Assembly (NCBI GenBank): GCA_001599935.1
Contig: BCIJ01000006.1
Location: forward strand, 248,001-312,000
Direction: 5' to 3'
DNA length: 64,000 bases
Origin: Holtermannia corniformis
Taxonomy: Eukaryota > Basidiomycota > Tremellomycetes > Holtermanniales
Shown: piece after piece, positions 12,682 to 23,714 of the stretch
Position numbering within the stretch: the first letter of the stretch is position 1
Layout of the letters: every line of letters starts with the position of its first letter
Made by a program: the position numbers and the translations under genes
Notes under the pieces: generated by a model
The model's input: the letters and a program-made list of their open reading frames with translations, nothing else
The model's database searches: none
Told to the model about the DNA's origin: nothing

Positions 12682-14365
12682 TCACGCTGCCGGATGGTCA
12701 ACTCTCTGTACACCAATTACGCACAGATTACCCACCAAAACTGGTTGTACTTGCTTCCTCGTCGCACCCGTGTTACCCTGACTCCACACCCTCGCCAATC
12801 GGCCCTCTTTGACAAACGTACTATCGCCGTTTACAAGCGCAGCCTTCTCGGCCTTCTTCCCACCTGTGATGCGCGCCAACAAGCCCTTCTTCTTCCACTC
12901 GCCCAACTCCAATACCGTCGCCCCTTCCAGCCCGTCCATAAGTCTCTGAAAGACTTTTGAAGCCTCCTCTTCCGTCTTGATAGCCCTTTTAGTGCCGGAA
13001 CGAAGTACGATCACGAGTTCACGTCTGTGTTTGCCCTTTTCGCTGCGAAAGGTCGTGAGGATGCCTTCGAGATCGAGATCTTGCTCGGACATGAACGACT
13101 CGGTCGCACTCAGCAGCGCATCCCAGGCTGCGGTCCCTTCGAGGCCGTCCCGGGTTAGCCACGGCTTGAGCCCGAACGGGACAGTCGAAAGCCCGACTTT
13201 GAGCGTGGGGTACGTGATCGCTGCGGTTGATAGGCTGTACGCCTTGTAGTCACGGATCAGGAGATCATGCGACGAGAGGTGAGAGACGTCCGACTTGGTG
13301 TCAAGAAGGGTTCGAGTCAGGTTCTGCAAGGGAGTTGGAACGCTCGAAGCAATGCTAGAGGCCGATGTGTTGTGGTCGTGTTCCGTTGCAAGGGTCGACA
13401 GAGGCCATAGGAAGCTGGCGGCCTCGAGATCCGTCTCAGTCGTCTTGCTCCCTTCCTTGACCTTGAGCCCGCCCGTGTCAATCAGGATACTGCTGAGCAG
13501 CAGGCTTGCGGTCTCTGGCCCAACAGAGCTGCCTGACTTGCCGGCTGGTCCCGCTACAGCAGCTTGCCACTGCGGTGTAAAGTGCTTGGCCACCAGGGAT
13601 GCGCACGAGCCGGTCGGCAGTTTGATGATCCTTGTCTCCGCATCCAGATGGGCGCCCTCGTCTTCATGGTGGTCGAGAATAGCAACCACTTTTCCATCAC
13701 CGAACTGCGGTAGAAGCTTGTTGTGATCAACCAGAGCGAAAGTAGCGCCGAGTTTGGCTAGGCTCGAAGGGCCAGACTCAAGCGAGGCAGAGTGCAGTAG
13801 TACTGATGTTGGGAGGCTAGCAAGATTGAAGGCGTATAAATTTTCTGGGCGGAGCTGCATAAGACCAGGAGGCGTCAACACGAGCGGGATTGCTCGCGTT
13901 GCGAGGAGTGCCGAGGATAGATAGGAGAATGAGATTGAGGAAGCCAACGAGTCGAGATCTTGGCGAAATGAGTTATGCATGATACACACGGCGGCACGTA
14001 CCTCCAGCTTCGTTGCCCATGGCCACAGTCCAACCAGACAAGTCGCCTTTACTATAATCCGCCTCGAAGAGTGCTTTTTGGCTTTCAAGGAAGCCTGCAA
14101 GCCGTCCGGCCACCTTTTCTCCACTCGCATCATCTTGATGATTCACTACCGTGCTGGTTGGCATATTGCCCAGTTCCTGGCCGTAAACACCGACTTGGGA
14201 ACGATAGGAGCACGATAGGGCTTTGTGAGCGCCGGGAGAGATCTTCTGTAGCGATACCGGAAGGCACAAGCGCATAGGCCCTTCCGCAGAGAGGTACACG
14301 AGGAAGATACCGACGAGGGCGATGGAGAACAAGCTGAGGTTGGCGAGCTTGGTTGTGTTTCGCAT
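12682..14365 (-). CDS. PPX1: Exopolyphosphatase, DHH family (PPX1-like)
   Basis: Two exons, 14002..14365 and 12682..13958, joined in phase across a 43 bp intron (546 aa). The splice creates MGNEAGDLDSLAS, the first metal-binding motif of DHH phosphoesterases; FALVDHN and AILDHHEDEG supply the next two (the DHH signature itself), and PTGSCASLV follows, as in fungal Ppx1. The enzyme releases phosphate from the ends of polyphosphate chains. The C-terminal DHHA2 half includes VIVLRSG and ends beyond GATRKQVQPV. Unlike the roughly 400 aa yeast enzyme, this model has about 70 extra N-terminal residues including a hydrophobic stretch (LFSIALVGIFLVYL) that could anchor it in a membrane; a methionine near 14161 would give a soluble form. 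Divergent from the small gene at 14714. Confidence 0.88.
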
Positions 14366-14713
14366 GCACTGTGGTATGGAGGGTCATTTGGTAAAACGCG
14401 CAACGCTAGCAGAGCTAGCAACCGTGCCTGATGACTCGTGTGGCAGGCGGCTAGCGACGTCGTTGAACAGGCGTGGGCAAACAACCAGAAGGCAGAGACC
14501 GGTGGGCCACCTTGTTGCATCTTCTTGATGTGATAGGCCTTGGGCTTCGAATGAGGTGCTCAGCTGCCTTCGTAGCGGAGTAACTCTCTTTCCGAGCTTT
14601 GTCCGTTGACCGCAGAAGTCCGCTTGTTGGCAGTCAGTAATCGAATCAGCAAAAGTGCGGTCAGTCACGCACCGACTTGAACAGCATCGATCTCCCAGCC
14701 TTGCACGCAAGCC
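14366..14713. other. Intergenic, divergent promoter region
   Basis: Separates the divergent starts of the exopolyphosphatase and the small helical protein at 14714. Open frames here on the minus strand overlap nothing recognisable and no splice chain links them to either neighbour. No clear TATA box seen. Confidence 0.4.
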
Positions 14714-15046
14714 ATGCCAAGTGCAGCTCTTAACGACCGACCTGCATCCCACACAACCGCCGATGCGCAGCTGCCATCGAGTGAACAAAAGCTGCGTGAG
14801 TTGGAACGCAACGTGAAAGCGGTGTCCGAGATCTACGAGATCGCTCAAAGCTTACCCAGCCACGGTCCAACCGCTTCGGCGGACAGTGCGCTACAGACTG
14901 CCATCGACGACACCAAGGCGTCATTTGTTAAAGTCAGCGCGGCTGATCTGCTAGACGAGCAGAAGAAGAGATTGACATCAGCCTCTGAGCAGTTTCACTC
15001 GCTTCTAAAGTACCATTGTGCGAAGAGAGAGAAGGAAGCCGTCTAA
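14714..15046 (+). CDS. Small intronless helical protein, paralogue A
   Basis: Single uninterrupted frame of 110 residues, unusual here because neighbouring genes carry many introns. I do not recognise a family. The sequence is charged and predicted mostly helical: an ELERNVKAVSEIYEIAQ segment, a short polar loop with HGPTASADSAL, a second helix AIDDTKASFVKVSAADLL and a third ending in KREKEAV. No signal peptide or membrane segment is visible. It aligns over about 70 residues with the protein at 15461, sharing the spaced pattern V..V..IY, GP, SAL, A.I.D.KA..V.VS..L, which argues that both are real genes made by tandem duplication. Function unknown. Confidence 0.65.
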   Translation: MPSAALNDRPASHTTADAQLPSSEQKLRELERNVKAVSEIYEIAQSLPSHGPTASADSALQTAIDDTKASFVKVSAADLLDEQKKRLTSASEQFHSLLKYHCAKREKEAV

Positions 15047-15460
15047 AGCGCCGACGGACGTGTACAATATAGCCTGGCCTATATCATGCAGGCACTGTTG
15101 ACGTTCTGTGCGGCCAAATTCAGCAGATGCCTTCGCTCAGTGCGGTTCAACTTGGTTCCCCTCGTTGGAAACTACGGACACAAGGTTATTTGCGGACGGT
15201 GTGTGACTTTAGTCATGTTTGTGTGCCGCTTAGACACAGCCTTCTAATCGCATCGAAGCGCAAATTTCACACTCCATAATTCCTTTCATGCCAGTATCGA
15301 GAAAGGGCCCTGCAGCCTTTGTCAGCAGATAAGAGCCTCATCTCAAGTGTTTGAAGAGTCGTTCAGGAAGCCTGGGAGTGCTTGCGTCCGCCTTCTCAGA
15401 CAGCACCACCAGGCCATAAAGCACGACCTATGACGCCCTCCAAAGCCAGAAGGGACCAGC
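15047..15460. other. Intergenic between tandem paralogues
   Basis: About 410 bp between the stop of paralogue A and the start of paralogue B. No frame or RNA gene could be supported; it presumably holds the terminator of A and the promoter of B. Confidence 0.4.
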
Positions 15461-15823
15461 ATGTACGCGACCGCTTCGAACCAGGATGCTCCGTCCGAAG
15501 AGGATCCTAATCAGCAATTGGACGAAACGGTCGACTGGATCTGCACGCAGCACGATACCGCTCCCGAGCGGTCTGTAGAAGAGTTCGAAAAGTCCGTCCA
15601 GAGTGTGAGGGACATCTACGATGTTTTCGCTTCCATGGGCGGAAGTGGACCTGTGGACAGCGCCAAGTCTGCACTGACCGAGGCCATCACCGACTTGAAA
15701 GCTGCGTATGTGACTGTTTCGGGCTACGAGCTGCCCCAGACGCTCGTAGACCGAGTGACGATCGCCGAACACAGCTACAATACCTATAGAGAGAATAAGG
15801 AACTGCCGGTTCTAGTGAGATAG
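15461..15823 (+). CDS. Small intronless helical protein, paralogue B
   Basis: Single-exon frame of 120 residues in the same orientation as paralogue A, about 400 bp downstream. It has an acidic N-terminal lead (APSEEDPNQQLDETVDW) that A lacks, then the shared core: FEKSVQSVRDIYDVFAS, a GPVDSAKSAL loop and AITDLKAAYVTVSGYEL, then a helix ending near YNTYRENKEL. By eye the core is roughly one third identical to A, with aligned gaps at most one or two residues. No signal peptide, membrane segment or cysteine pattern is seen, so a soluble intracellular role is likely. No family recognised; function not assignable. Confidence 0.65.
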   Translation: MYATASNQDAPSEEDPNQQLDETVDWICTQHDTAPERSVEEFEKSVQSVRDIYDVFASMGGSGPVDSAKSALTEAITDLKAAYVTVSGYELPQTLVDRVTIAEHSYNTYRENKELPVLVR

Positions 15824-15926
15824 GTCAGTGTATGACGCGATGCATCATCACGCACAGATAGACCGTAGCAGAGTCATGCACATGTCTAGGGCACCTAGCC
15901 CTCACGTAGCGCAATGCTATGATACA

Positions 15927-18507
15927 TCAAATCCGCATCATATCACACCTCAACCTCTCCCAGACCCCGTGCTCCCTCCCGTGCTCCTGCTCTCCCTCCA
16001 CCGGCGCCTCCAAGATCTCCTTCGCGATCGGATGAATCGTCAATCGAGCATAAGTGCCCGCACTCTTTGCACGCGCCAGATGCGCGGGGTTGAGGACGAC
16101 GGTGCCATCGACGACTTTGGCAAAGTGTTTCAGCTTGCTTGGGAGGATCAGGACGTCTGGAGCGGTTCCTTCAATCCGGAGTAATCTTTCGTGCGTGACG
16201 TCGAGGTTGATTTCGGCTGCGTGCGCTTCGGGCGAAGGGAAGATTGGGTAGAAGCTGATGGTGTAGATCAGTATGGACTGTACGCGGAAAGACCGCGCTC
16301 GCGCTTCTTGCCGGATGATGCGGAGGCGGATGAAGGACTACGCACGATCGTTGGCCCAAGATGTGCCGACAGAGACCCGCCATAGCGTCCTTGACCTCTT
16401 TGCCGCCCTCCGGCTCCGCCTCTTCAGCCTTCTGGAAGAACTCTTCTTTCCGTAGGTGGAACAAGACGTCGACAGATGAGAGGGCGATCACGACTTCGTT
16501 GATGGAAAAGATGCACGGGTTCGGGAGGAGTTTGATTTTCTATTGCGATATGTCAGATCTGCGCGTTGACAAGATTGGTGGAAAACTGACCTTTGGTAGA
16601 CCCAGCCCATCGCGCTCAAGCGCACCCTGTGGGAACGCAAGATGGCGCGAGACCATGTCGCGCACGCTCGGTGCCAGCATCACCACTGTGCCCGGCGACG
16701 CTTCCAACACGCGCGCCAGCCGACTCGAGACTTGCTCTCGGAACAGCTCGTGTGGTGTAACGTCGACGGCTCCAATTCGGAGTAGAGGGTGTTGGCAGTC
16801 TACGAATGGTCCGAGCTGTGTTGGTGTCAGCGCTGTGGGTGCGAGAGATGGGAAAGACGTACGAGGATCACGACGTCCGGCTTGTCCCTGATAACGGCGT
16901 CTACTAGGGCTTCGAGCGGGGTGTACTCGAGGTCTTCATCTAATGTGAACGGCCCCGCGGCAACCATGACGCCTAGAGGCTCGCCATCAAGCTTGGGTCC
17001 ATATTGATTCTCGATCAACTCGTCGACTGGAGTCTGCGGCATTGGTGCAGGTGGAGGCTATACGCGTACACCACGTCAGTCCTCGGTATCGTGGTCAACG
17101 GCCCGTGACCCCGCACCTGCAGCACCTCTTCCACAACAAAAGCCCCGCCACCCCCATTCCGCCCCTTGACACCAACGATCGCGCCCGTCCACCACCCAAA
17201 GCCCTTCACGCCCGGTGCACCACCGCGAACCCTCAGAACCGATGGATCGGCAAACCGTACCGGGATCCGTTTACCGCTCCCAAGCGCCCGCGACGATTCA
17301 AGGAGGAGCGATTGCGCCGTCGGCTTGCTGGAATCTGTCGGGAGCGAGAGCAGCCGACCGACAGTGTAAACCGGGTGCTCAGACACATAGTGTGGGTCGC
17401 CGAGTTCGGGGATTTGGTACGCTTCTTGGAGGTTTGCAGCGAAATCGTCAATGATGTCGTCGAGCGCTGGGTGATGCTAAGTAACAGACACGAAGACAAG
17501 TCATGGCACAAACCTTCACTCCGCTGCGAGATCTTTTCAAACATGTAGCGATCTAATGAATTGCCTGTCAGTAATGGCCGCCAACTTGTGCACACACGGC
17601 CTACATGAATACGCCTTGGAGTCGGACGTCGCGTTCAAGCTCGTCCGCTGCCTGCTACCGATTGGGACGCCTCCGCTCGGCCCGTCAAGGTGTGCATTCA
17701 GCGTTTCGAGCAGAGCGCCAGGGTTTGGCCGCATGTGAAACGGTTGTAGCGGAGCAAGGCTAGGTGTATGTCTTAGTCTCAAGCTAGGTCCTGACCGATG
17801 CGACCTACTCCATTGGCGAGTTCCCGACTATGGGCGAAGAGCCGGTGATAGCACCACTGGCTCTGCCAAGGGGCGTTGCGTCAGAGTGGTAACCTGGTGT
17901 CTGTCGTTTCGGGGTAGCATATGATGGGTTACCGAGCCGTGGTGGAATCGCAGTTGGCGTTGCCTTGGTAGTATTGGGCGTGAACGAATTGTGCAATGGT
18001 TTGGATGAAGATGATGGCCGTGATGGGGTCGAGAGTGTGTCGAGGCTGTATTCTAGCGTCAATGCTGCTGCCGACCATCCATTAGAGCGCTCACAAGCCG
18101 CCGAGATCCCCGAGTGCTGCTTTTCCTTTGCGGACGCCCATCCCCTGTGCACCCTTTGGTGTGGCCTGGCCCGGCGTACCCACCCCGGCTGCTGCTGCCA
18201 ACCTGGCCGTCTGCTGTTCACGCTGAATCTCCTTCTTGAGCTCTCGGACGGTGTCCAAGTTCATGACCGACAGCTTGGCACGCAAGCCAGATGGTCGGGA
18301 CATCAAAAACGCCTCGTATTTGAAGAAGAGTGTCTGCGGATTGAGTGCGTACATGCGCAGGATCGACAGGCCTGCAGGTGGTCAGCCAGGATAATGAGGC
18401 GGACTTGGTGTGGACCGACATTCTGCCATGACGTCTTGTTGCTGACCGACGGCATCTCCAAACAGTTCTGCCAGTTCTGCTCGTGTCTGCACCTCTGCTG
18501 TGGTCAT
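15927..18507 (-). CDS. POL12: DNA polymerase alpha-primase subunit B
   Basis: Multi-exon minus-strand gene for the regulatory B subunit of the polymerase alpha-primase complex, which starts DNA synthesis in the nucleus. The start at 18507 opens MTTAEVQTRAELAELFG, followed across an intron by LSILRMYALNPQTLFFKYEA, the conserved N-terminal helical domain. A low-complexity proline/serine linker lies around 17.8-18.1 kb (NPSYATPKRQTPGYHSDATP), then the OB-fold region near 17.2-17.4 kb, then the inactivated calcineurin-like phosphoesterase core: MVAAGPFTLDEDLEYTPL, PDVVIL, LGPFVDCQHPLL and LPNPCIFSINEV. It ends ERLRCDMMRI at 15927. Individual intron borders were checked only in part. An upstream in-frame methionine at 18579 is a weaker start. 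Confidence 0.92.
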
Positions 18508-18816
18508 TGCTACTACTTGTGTGCCGCCTGCGCTGCTTTCGCTGCTGCACTTTCTTGCGTCGCCACTCACGCGCCGCAATCGACGCGTTCCTTATTTAAT
18601 CCCTACTTTAATGTGCTAATGCTAACAATGTTTGTGCTAGCGACACGCTAGCAGCTCACTCCAATTTCTCACCCGCCGCATTCTTTCGTCAATCTCCCAG
18701 TCACACCGAATTTCTCAATTGTATCCACTCCTCCCAGTTTACCATCCACTCCGTACCACCCTCGTCAACATTTTTGGCAGCAGAGTACGGCTCACCTTTC
18801 CCTTGCGCCATCCACC
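18508..18816. promoter_or_regulatory. Divergent promoter between POL12 and NOP58
   Basis: The 309 bp between the two divergent start codons is rich in pyrimidine runs on the plus strand close to NOP58, typical of fungal 5' leaders. No specific operator could be named. Confidence 0.4.
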
Positions 18817-20883
18817 ATGCTCGTCCTCTACGAGACCTCTGTCGGGTTCTGTCTGTTCAAGTTGAGCGAGGGTGCAAAACTCGAGGATGCAGACCTCTGG
18901 AAGCAGTTTGAGACAACCGAGGGCGCCAACGCTGCGTGAGTTTATTCGTGTCGAGGTCGTTGCTGTCAAAATGACCGGCGGCTGACTCAAGCTGTGACGG
19001 CTGCTGATTCTACCCATAGGCTCAAGCTAAAGGCGCTGCATCGGTTTCAGTCGACCGCCACAGCCGTCGAGGACATTACCGCCGTCCAAGAGGGTCGGCT
19101 CACCGACGGCCTGTCCAAATTCCTCGTCGACGAGATCCAGGGCGGCAGCGTAGACAGCGAGAAAAAGAAGAAGAAGAAGAAGCTCGAGGAGATGCTGATC
19201 GTGTCGGACCCCAAGCTTGGTTTGTCGTTTCGTAGAGCACCGCAAGCAAGTTGTTAACACCGCACCAGCGTCGACCATCAACAAGACGCTCTCCATCCCC
19301 GTGCTCGCCGACTCTACGACCACAGACCTGTACCGTGGCATCCGGCAACAGCTCTCCTCGCTCCTGGGTGGCGTCGAGCACAAGGACCTCGCGACCATGT
19401 CGCTTGGTCTCGGTCACTCGCTCTCACGGTTCAAGCTCAAGTTCTCCACGGACAAGGTTGACACCATGGTCATCCAGGCAATTGCCCTTCTCGACGACCT
19501 CGACAAGGAGATCAACATCTACTCGATGCGTGTCAAGGTTGGTAGTGTAGAGCTGAGATCAGGGTTGTAATTGACACCTGAAAGGAATGGTACGGCTGGC
19601 ACTTCCCCGAGATGGGCAAGATCATTGTCGACAACATGGCTTACGCCAAGGTCGTCAAGGCCATGGGTCAGTGCGAGCGCGCATCCGTTATCACAAGTCA
19701 CTGATCCGCACAGGCTTCCGGACCAACGCCGCCACGACCTCGTTCGAGCTCATCCTGCCCGAAGACCTCGAGGCCACACTCAAGGCCGCCGCCGAGCTCT
19801 CGATGGGTACCGAAATTTCCGACAGCGACATGAACCACATCCACTCGCTATGTGACCAAGTGATCAGCATCACAGAGTACCGTACCCAACTGTACGAATA
19901 CCTCAGGAACCGGATGCAGGCCATCGCGCCCAACCTTACCGCCCTCGTCGGCGAGCTCGTTGGCGCCCGGCTCATCAGCCACGCTGGTAGCTTGATGAAC
20001 CTCGCAAAGCACCCGGCTTCGACCGTCCAGATTCTCGGTGCCGAAAAGGCCTTGTTCCGCGCGCTCAAGACCAAACACGACACACCAAAGTACGGGTTGA
20101 TCTACCATGCTTCGTTGATTGGTCAGGCGCCGCAAAAGCTCAAGGGCAAGGTGAGTGCTGTCTTTCTCTGGTCAGTGTCAAAGCTGACTCGACCAGATGG
20201 CCCGCATGGTCGCGACCAAGGCTTCGCTCTCGATCCGTGTCGACGCCCTGTCCGACGCCGACTCGAAATCCGACGTGCAAGCGGCTGAGACAGGTGTCTT
20301 GAACCGCGTCAAGCTCGAATCCCGCCTCCGCGCACTCGAGCACCGTGCCGGTATCGTCTCCAACCGTACTGCTCAGAGCGGATCGACCGCACGCCAGATC
20401 CCACGATTCGAGATGACGGGCACTGGTGCGGGCTACAACGCTGCGACCGACGCGCCGGCGCTGTTGGCAACGCAGCCGGGTGCGGCGACGGACCGTGCGG
20501 TAGAGGTCGTCAAGGAGGTCAAGGAGGAGAAGCGCAAGATGAGCAAGCGCAAGAGCGAGGCCGCGGATGGTATGGACGTCGATGGTGCCGAGCCAGAGGG
20601 CGAAACCAAGGAGGAGCGCAAGGCGAGGAAGGAGGCCAAGAAGGCGGTCAGTTGTACCCGGCTCTGTTCACGCCACCTCGGAGCTGATATCCAAACGCAG
20701 GCAAAGGCAGCCAAGGCCGCCGCCGTCGAGACCAACGGTGACGCGCCAGAAAAGGAGAAGAAGTCGAAGAAGCGCAGAGCGTCCGAAGCTGCCGACGCCG
20801 AGACCAACGGCAACGGGGATGCCGCCGCACCAGTAGACGGCGAGAAGAAGAAGAAGAAGAAGAAGAAGGACACGGCGGCTTGA
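18817..20883 (+). CDS. NOP58: Box C/D snoRNP core protein Nop58
   Basis: Seven exons, 18817..18935, 19020..19219, 19269..19537, 19585..19666, 19714..20150, 20197..20646, 20701..20883 (1740 nt, 579 aa). It opens MLVLYETSVGFCLFKLSEG, the NOP5 N-terminal domain, continues with SLGLGHSLSRFKLKFS and EWYGWHFPEM, then the NOSIC and Nop domains with LVGARLISHAGSLMNLAK, PASTVQILGAEKALFRAL and KYGLIYHASLIGQAP, which bind the snoRNA-L7Ae complex. The tail has the expected alternating basic and acidic KKE/D repeats ending KKKKKKKKDTAA. The protein scaffolds 2'-O-methylation guide RNPs in the nucleolus. Length and architecture match the family; identification is secure. Confidence 0.96.
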
Positions 20884-21057
20884 TCGAGGTGTGCTGTGGA
20901 CCTTTGTTGCTTGCGTGCGCATGGGCTTGGGGTTGTGCTTGTGCTTTGTCGTCATGTATTCCTGCGCTCTTCTCGGCTGCGATCTGAGCGCGGTCGGTGG
21001 CGAATGTGCGGTTCAGCGTTGAGGGGTCGTGCTCTGTGCACGGACGACCACGCAATG

Positions 21058-21757
21058 TACGCCTTGGGCGACTGGATGGCGAGGCTGCGATCCAATGCGC
21101 ACGAGGGGACAACCGAGCAGTGTGCGCTATCGCTGATCCTGCATGTCCTGGCGATACTGATAGACTCCATCGTAGCGACAGCGTCTGCTCCTGGAAACTC
21201 TGCAGCCGGTCCCAGCTTGCCGCCCCAATGCAAAGCCAGTAGTCCTCAAAGCAGCCATATCACGGCCGAAGAGCTCGTGCGTGGTTATCACTAGCCAGCG
21301 CGATGGAAGAAGCGATGCTGACGTGGTGTGGACTAGGAACAGATCCTCGTCGCGAAGGAGATGGAGGCTCAAGCGCGCATCGCGGCGGCTGTGGAAGCAG
21401 TGGTATGTATCATACTACTCTATCGCTGCCTTAACACAGTGCACGGTGGCTGATGCACCATAGATCACTATACTGGCATCCACGAGGAAGATGGCCGCAG
21501 CTGAGGTGAGGATCGAACGTAGCTCGACGCGCGCCGGCTGAAGGTTCTGAAAGCGCTTCGAGCCGGGAAAGGTCTGCGCCTCGTACAGCGTGCCGACCGA
21601 GTTAACGTGGACTCTGACAGGGATATCAAGCTTCTGCGGTGGCGTGCGCCTCCTGCGGTTGCAAGGTCGAGGTCTGGAGAGCGGAAGAAGGGTGATGTCG
21701 GTGGGAGATGAGATGGGGCAGCTACTAGATTGTGTGATGATACTGTACTGAGGGTAT
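21058..21757 (+). CDS. Candidate unidentified multi-exon gene, strand ambiguous
   Basis: Between NOP58 and the NmrA genes, a plus-strand chain with good splice signals can be read in one phase: an exon ending ITAEEL near 21271, an exon EQILVAKEMEAQARIAAAVEAV (about 21338..21403), an exon ITILASTRKMAAAE (about 21464..21505) and a last exon beginning RFEPGKVCASY and stopping near 21752. The three introns use GTGCGT, GTATGT and GTGAGG donors, each with phase 0. The start is not fixed; coordinates are approximate. On the minus strand an equally long open frame (21415..21771) exists, so I cannot exclude that the gene, if any, lies there. No family recognised. Confidence 0.3.
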
Positions 21758-21836
21758 ACATCTGCGCACATGTTTGACTAGCTAGAGTCCGCACCTTGAC
21801 ATGAACTGCCTCGTGAGATCGAGATCCCCGCTGAGC

Positions 21837-23210
21837 TTAGTAGCCTGCGAGCGCCTTCAGCTCGGCACTGTGCAGCGCAAAGTCTCTGAACGTCCAGGCG
21901 CCTGGGAAGACCTCGTGTGATCTTTTGACGTCTCGGACGACTCCGTCTTTGGGCTCCGAGCTACGATAGCTTGATCAGCCGCATGCTTGTGTACGCTGAA
22001 TCATCGGCTACTGACTATTCGTGGAAGATGGCTCCGGTGAGCCAGAGCTCGTGCGCAAAGCTGCCAGCCGCCTTGGCTTTCTCCTGCTCCTCGCCGTAGA
22101 ATTGCTCTTTGGTGACCTCGATGTATTCGACTGGACGACCAGACAGCTCGGCGAGAGTAGTGGCAAAGCGCGAGGGTAAGATATACTCGCCCACGGCATC
22201 GATGCGTGAGCCTGTCAGACGTCAGCGGGTACATCGCTGTGATGGTGCGCTACCAACCAATGAAGCGCTCAGGATCATTGAACGCGGCGGAGACCTACGT
22301 CACGATCGATCAGCATGGCAGCATGTTAAAGTGTGGCACACACCCAACCGCCCGTTTGGCCGCCCGAAAAGCTGAAGAATGGTACGTCGGGGAAGAACCA
22401 TTTCAAAGTTAATCGGCCCTCGTCGTTCTTGAGCAGCTGTCAGCCATGTTAGAAACTATCATATCGACGGAGTGCATCTCATGGCACTCACCCCGTTGCG
22501 GACGAGATTCTCATAGTACGGACACGTGTAAAGCTCTGTGTGGGGCACACCAATCTCCTTCAGGTAAAGACTCACTGGAAGATAATCAGCTGCCATGTGC
22601 ACAGATGGGCGCCTTTGCTCACCGGCGTACTTGGCTTCAAAATGCTTGGCGTCGAACTTGGTGTGGTCGAGCGTGGAATAGACCAAGTGATGAACCCCGT
22701 GCTTCTTGACTGCATCTGCCAGATTCTTTCCTTGGTTCACCTCGGCTTGATAAGCAGCATCGACATCTCCGTTGTAGGCAGACAAAGCAGACCAATCTAG
22801 TGACACGCTCAGTTCGCGATGCTGTCCTACTTGGCTTATGGGCAACATACAATCGGTGTTACCGAAGACACCATATGCGTCCTTGACGACGGCGTCGACC
22901 TCCTCAGCTTTGTTGGAGTCGGCTTTGACAACTTCTACGCCTTTTGCTGCCAACGCTGTGCGTTCACACTTTCAGCTACTAAATCTACCACCTGTGCTCG
23001 CGCACCTTGAGCTGAGACCGCTTGAGGATCTCTGGTGACCCCAACCACGTGCCACTTGGTAGTACCCGCGGCAGCGTTTTCTGCTAACAAACTGCCAACG
23101 ACAGAGCTGCCTTGAATTCCTGATACGCCTCGTTAGACGCTTCCCGATAATATTGAAAAGAGACTCTTACCAGTCGCGGTGAATACGACAATGCGCTTGA
23201 CTTGCGTCAT
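21837..23210 (-). CDS. NmrA-like NAD(P)-binding family protein, copy 1
   Basis: Minus-strand multi-exon gene; exon 1 is 23171..23210 and the stop is at 21837. The N terminus reads MTQVKRIVVFTATG and, across the first intron, IQGSSVVGSLLAENA, the dinucleotide-binding GxxGxxG turn of the NmrA/isoflavone-reductase-like branch of short-chain dehydrogenases. Further on are GVEVVKADSNKAEEVDAVVK, YGVFGNTD, the HHLVYSTLDHTKFDAKHFEA segment and LGVPHTELYTCPYYENL-type sequence (here KEIGVPHTELYTCPYYENL), all typical. The C terminus is FALHSAELKALAGY. NmrA-type proteins may be redox sensors that bind NAD(P) without catalysis or true reductases; which applies here is not visible. It sits head-to-tail with a clear paralogue at 23715. 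Confidence 0.85.
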
Positions 23211-23714
23211 TTTGGGGCCGTCTGCATGTCCCAGAGGCCGCCGGATGATATACGTCGGGCGGTTTGCAGCTACGTGGACCTTTGCTTGGTAAGCGATGAC
23301 TACCATTGGCTGAATCAGCCAGAACGATCGCCCGTGCACAGGCACACGGAGAAGTTTAATCTGCTCGGCTGCCCCTCCGACGCTGTTGTGGTGCGCCCGC
23401 ATGCCGGGCGACAAACGCTCTATAATTCTCTCGCTGATTCTCTGGGGCCAACCGGGTGGCTCAGCGATGATTCTTCATAAAGAGCCACCTTCGCTCTGAG
23501 TGCGTACCCCACAGCGCACAAGCGTAGGAAGCCTGTGCCAAGGCACCGTCTAAAGGCGCGTTTTGGGTCACACATCTATCCTTAACATTCATCGCAATGT
23601 CTGCGACCAAAGCGCAACCACTACAGACTTAGCAACCATGCAGCATCTGGCTCTTGTCTCGTTGGTAGTGACGAATTTGACATTACGGTACGACGGCGGG
23701 AATACGACACCGAC

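Noticed and set aside
20433..20873. Minus-strand frame full of phenylalanine and serine.
   Set aside because: It is the antisense of the lysine-rich tail of NOP58; composition is a mirror artefact.
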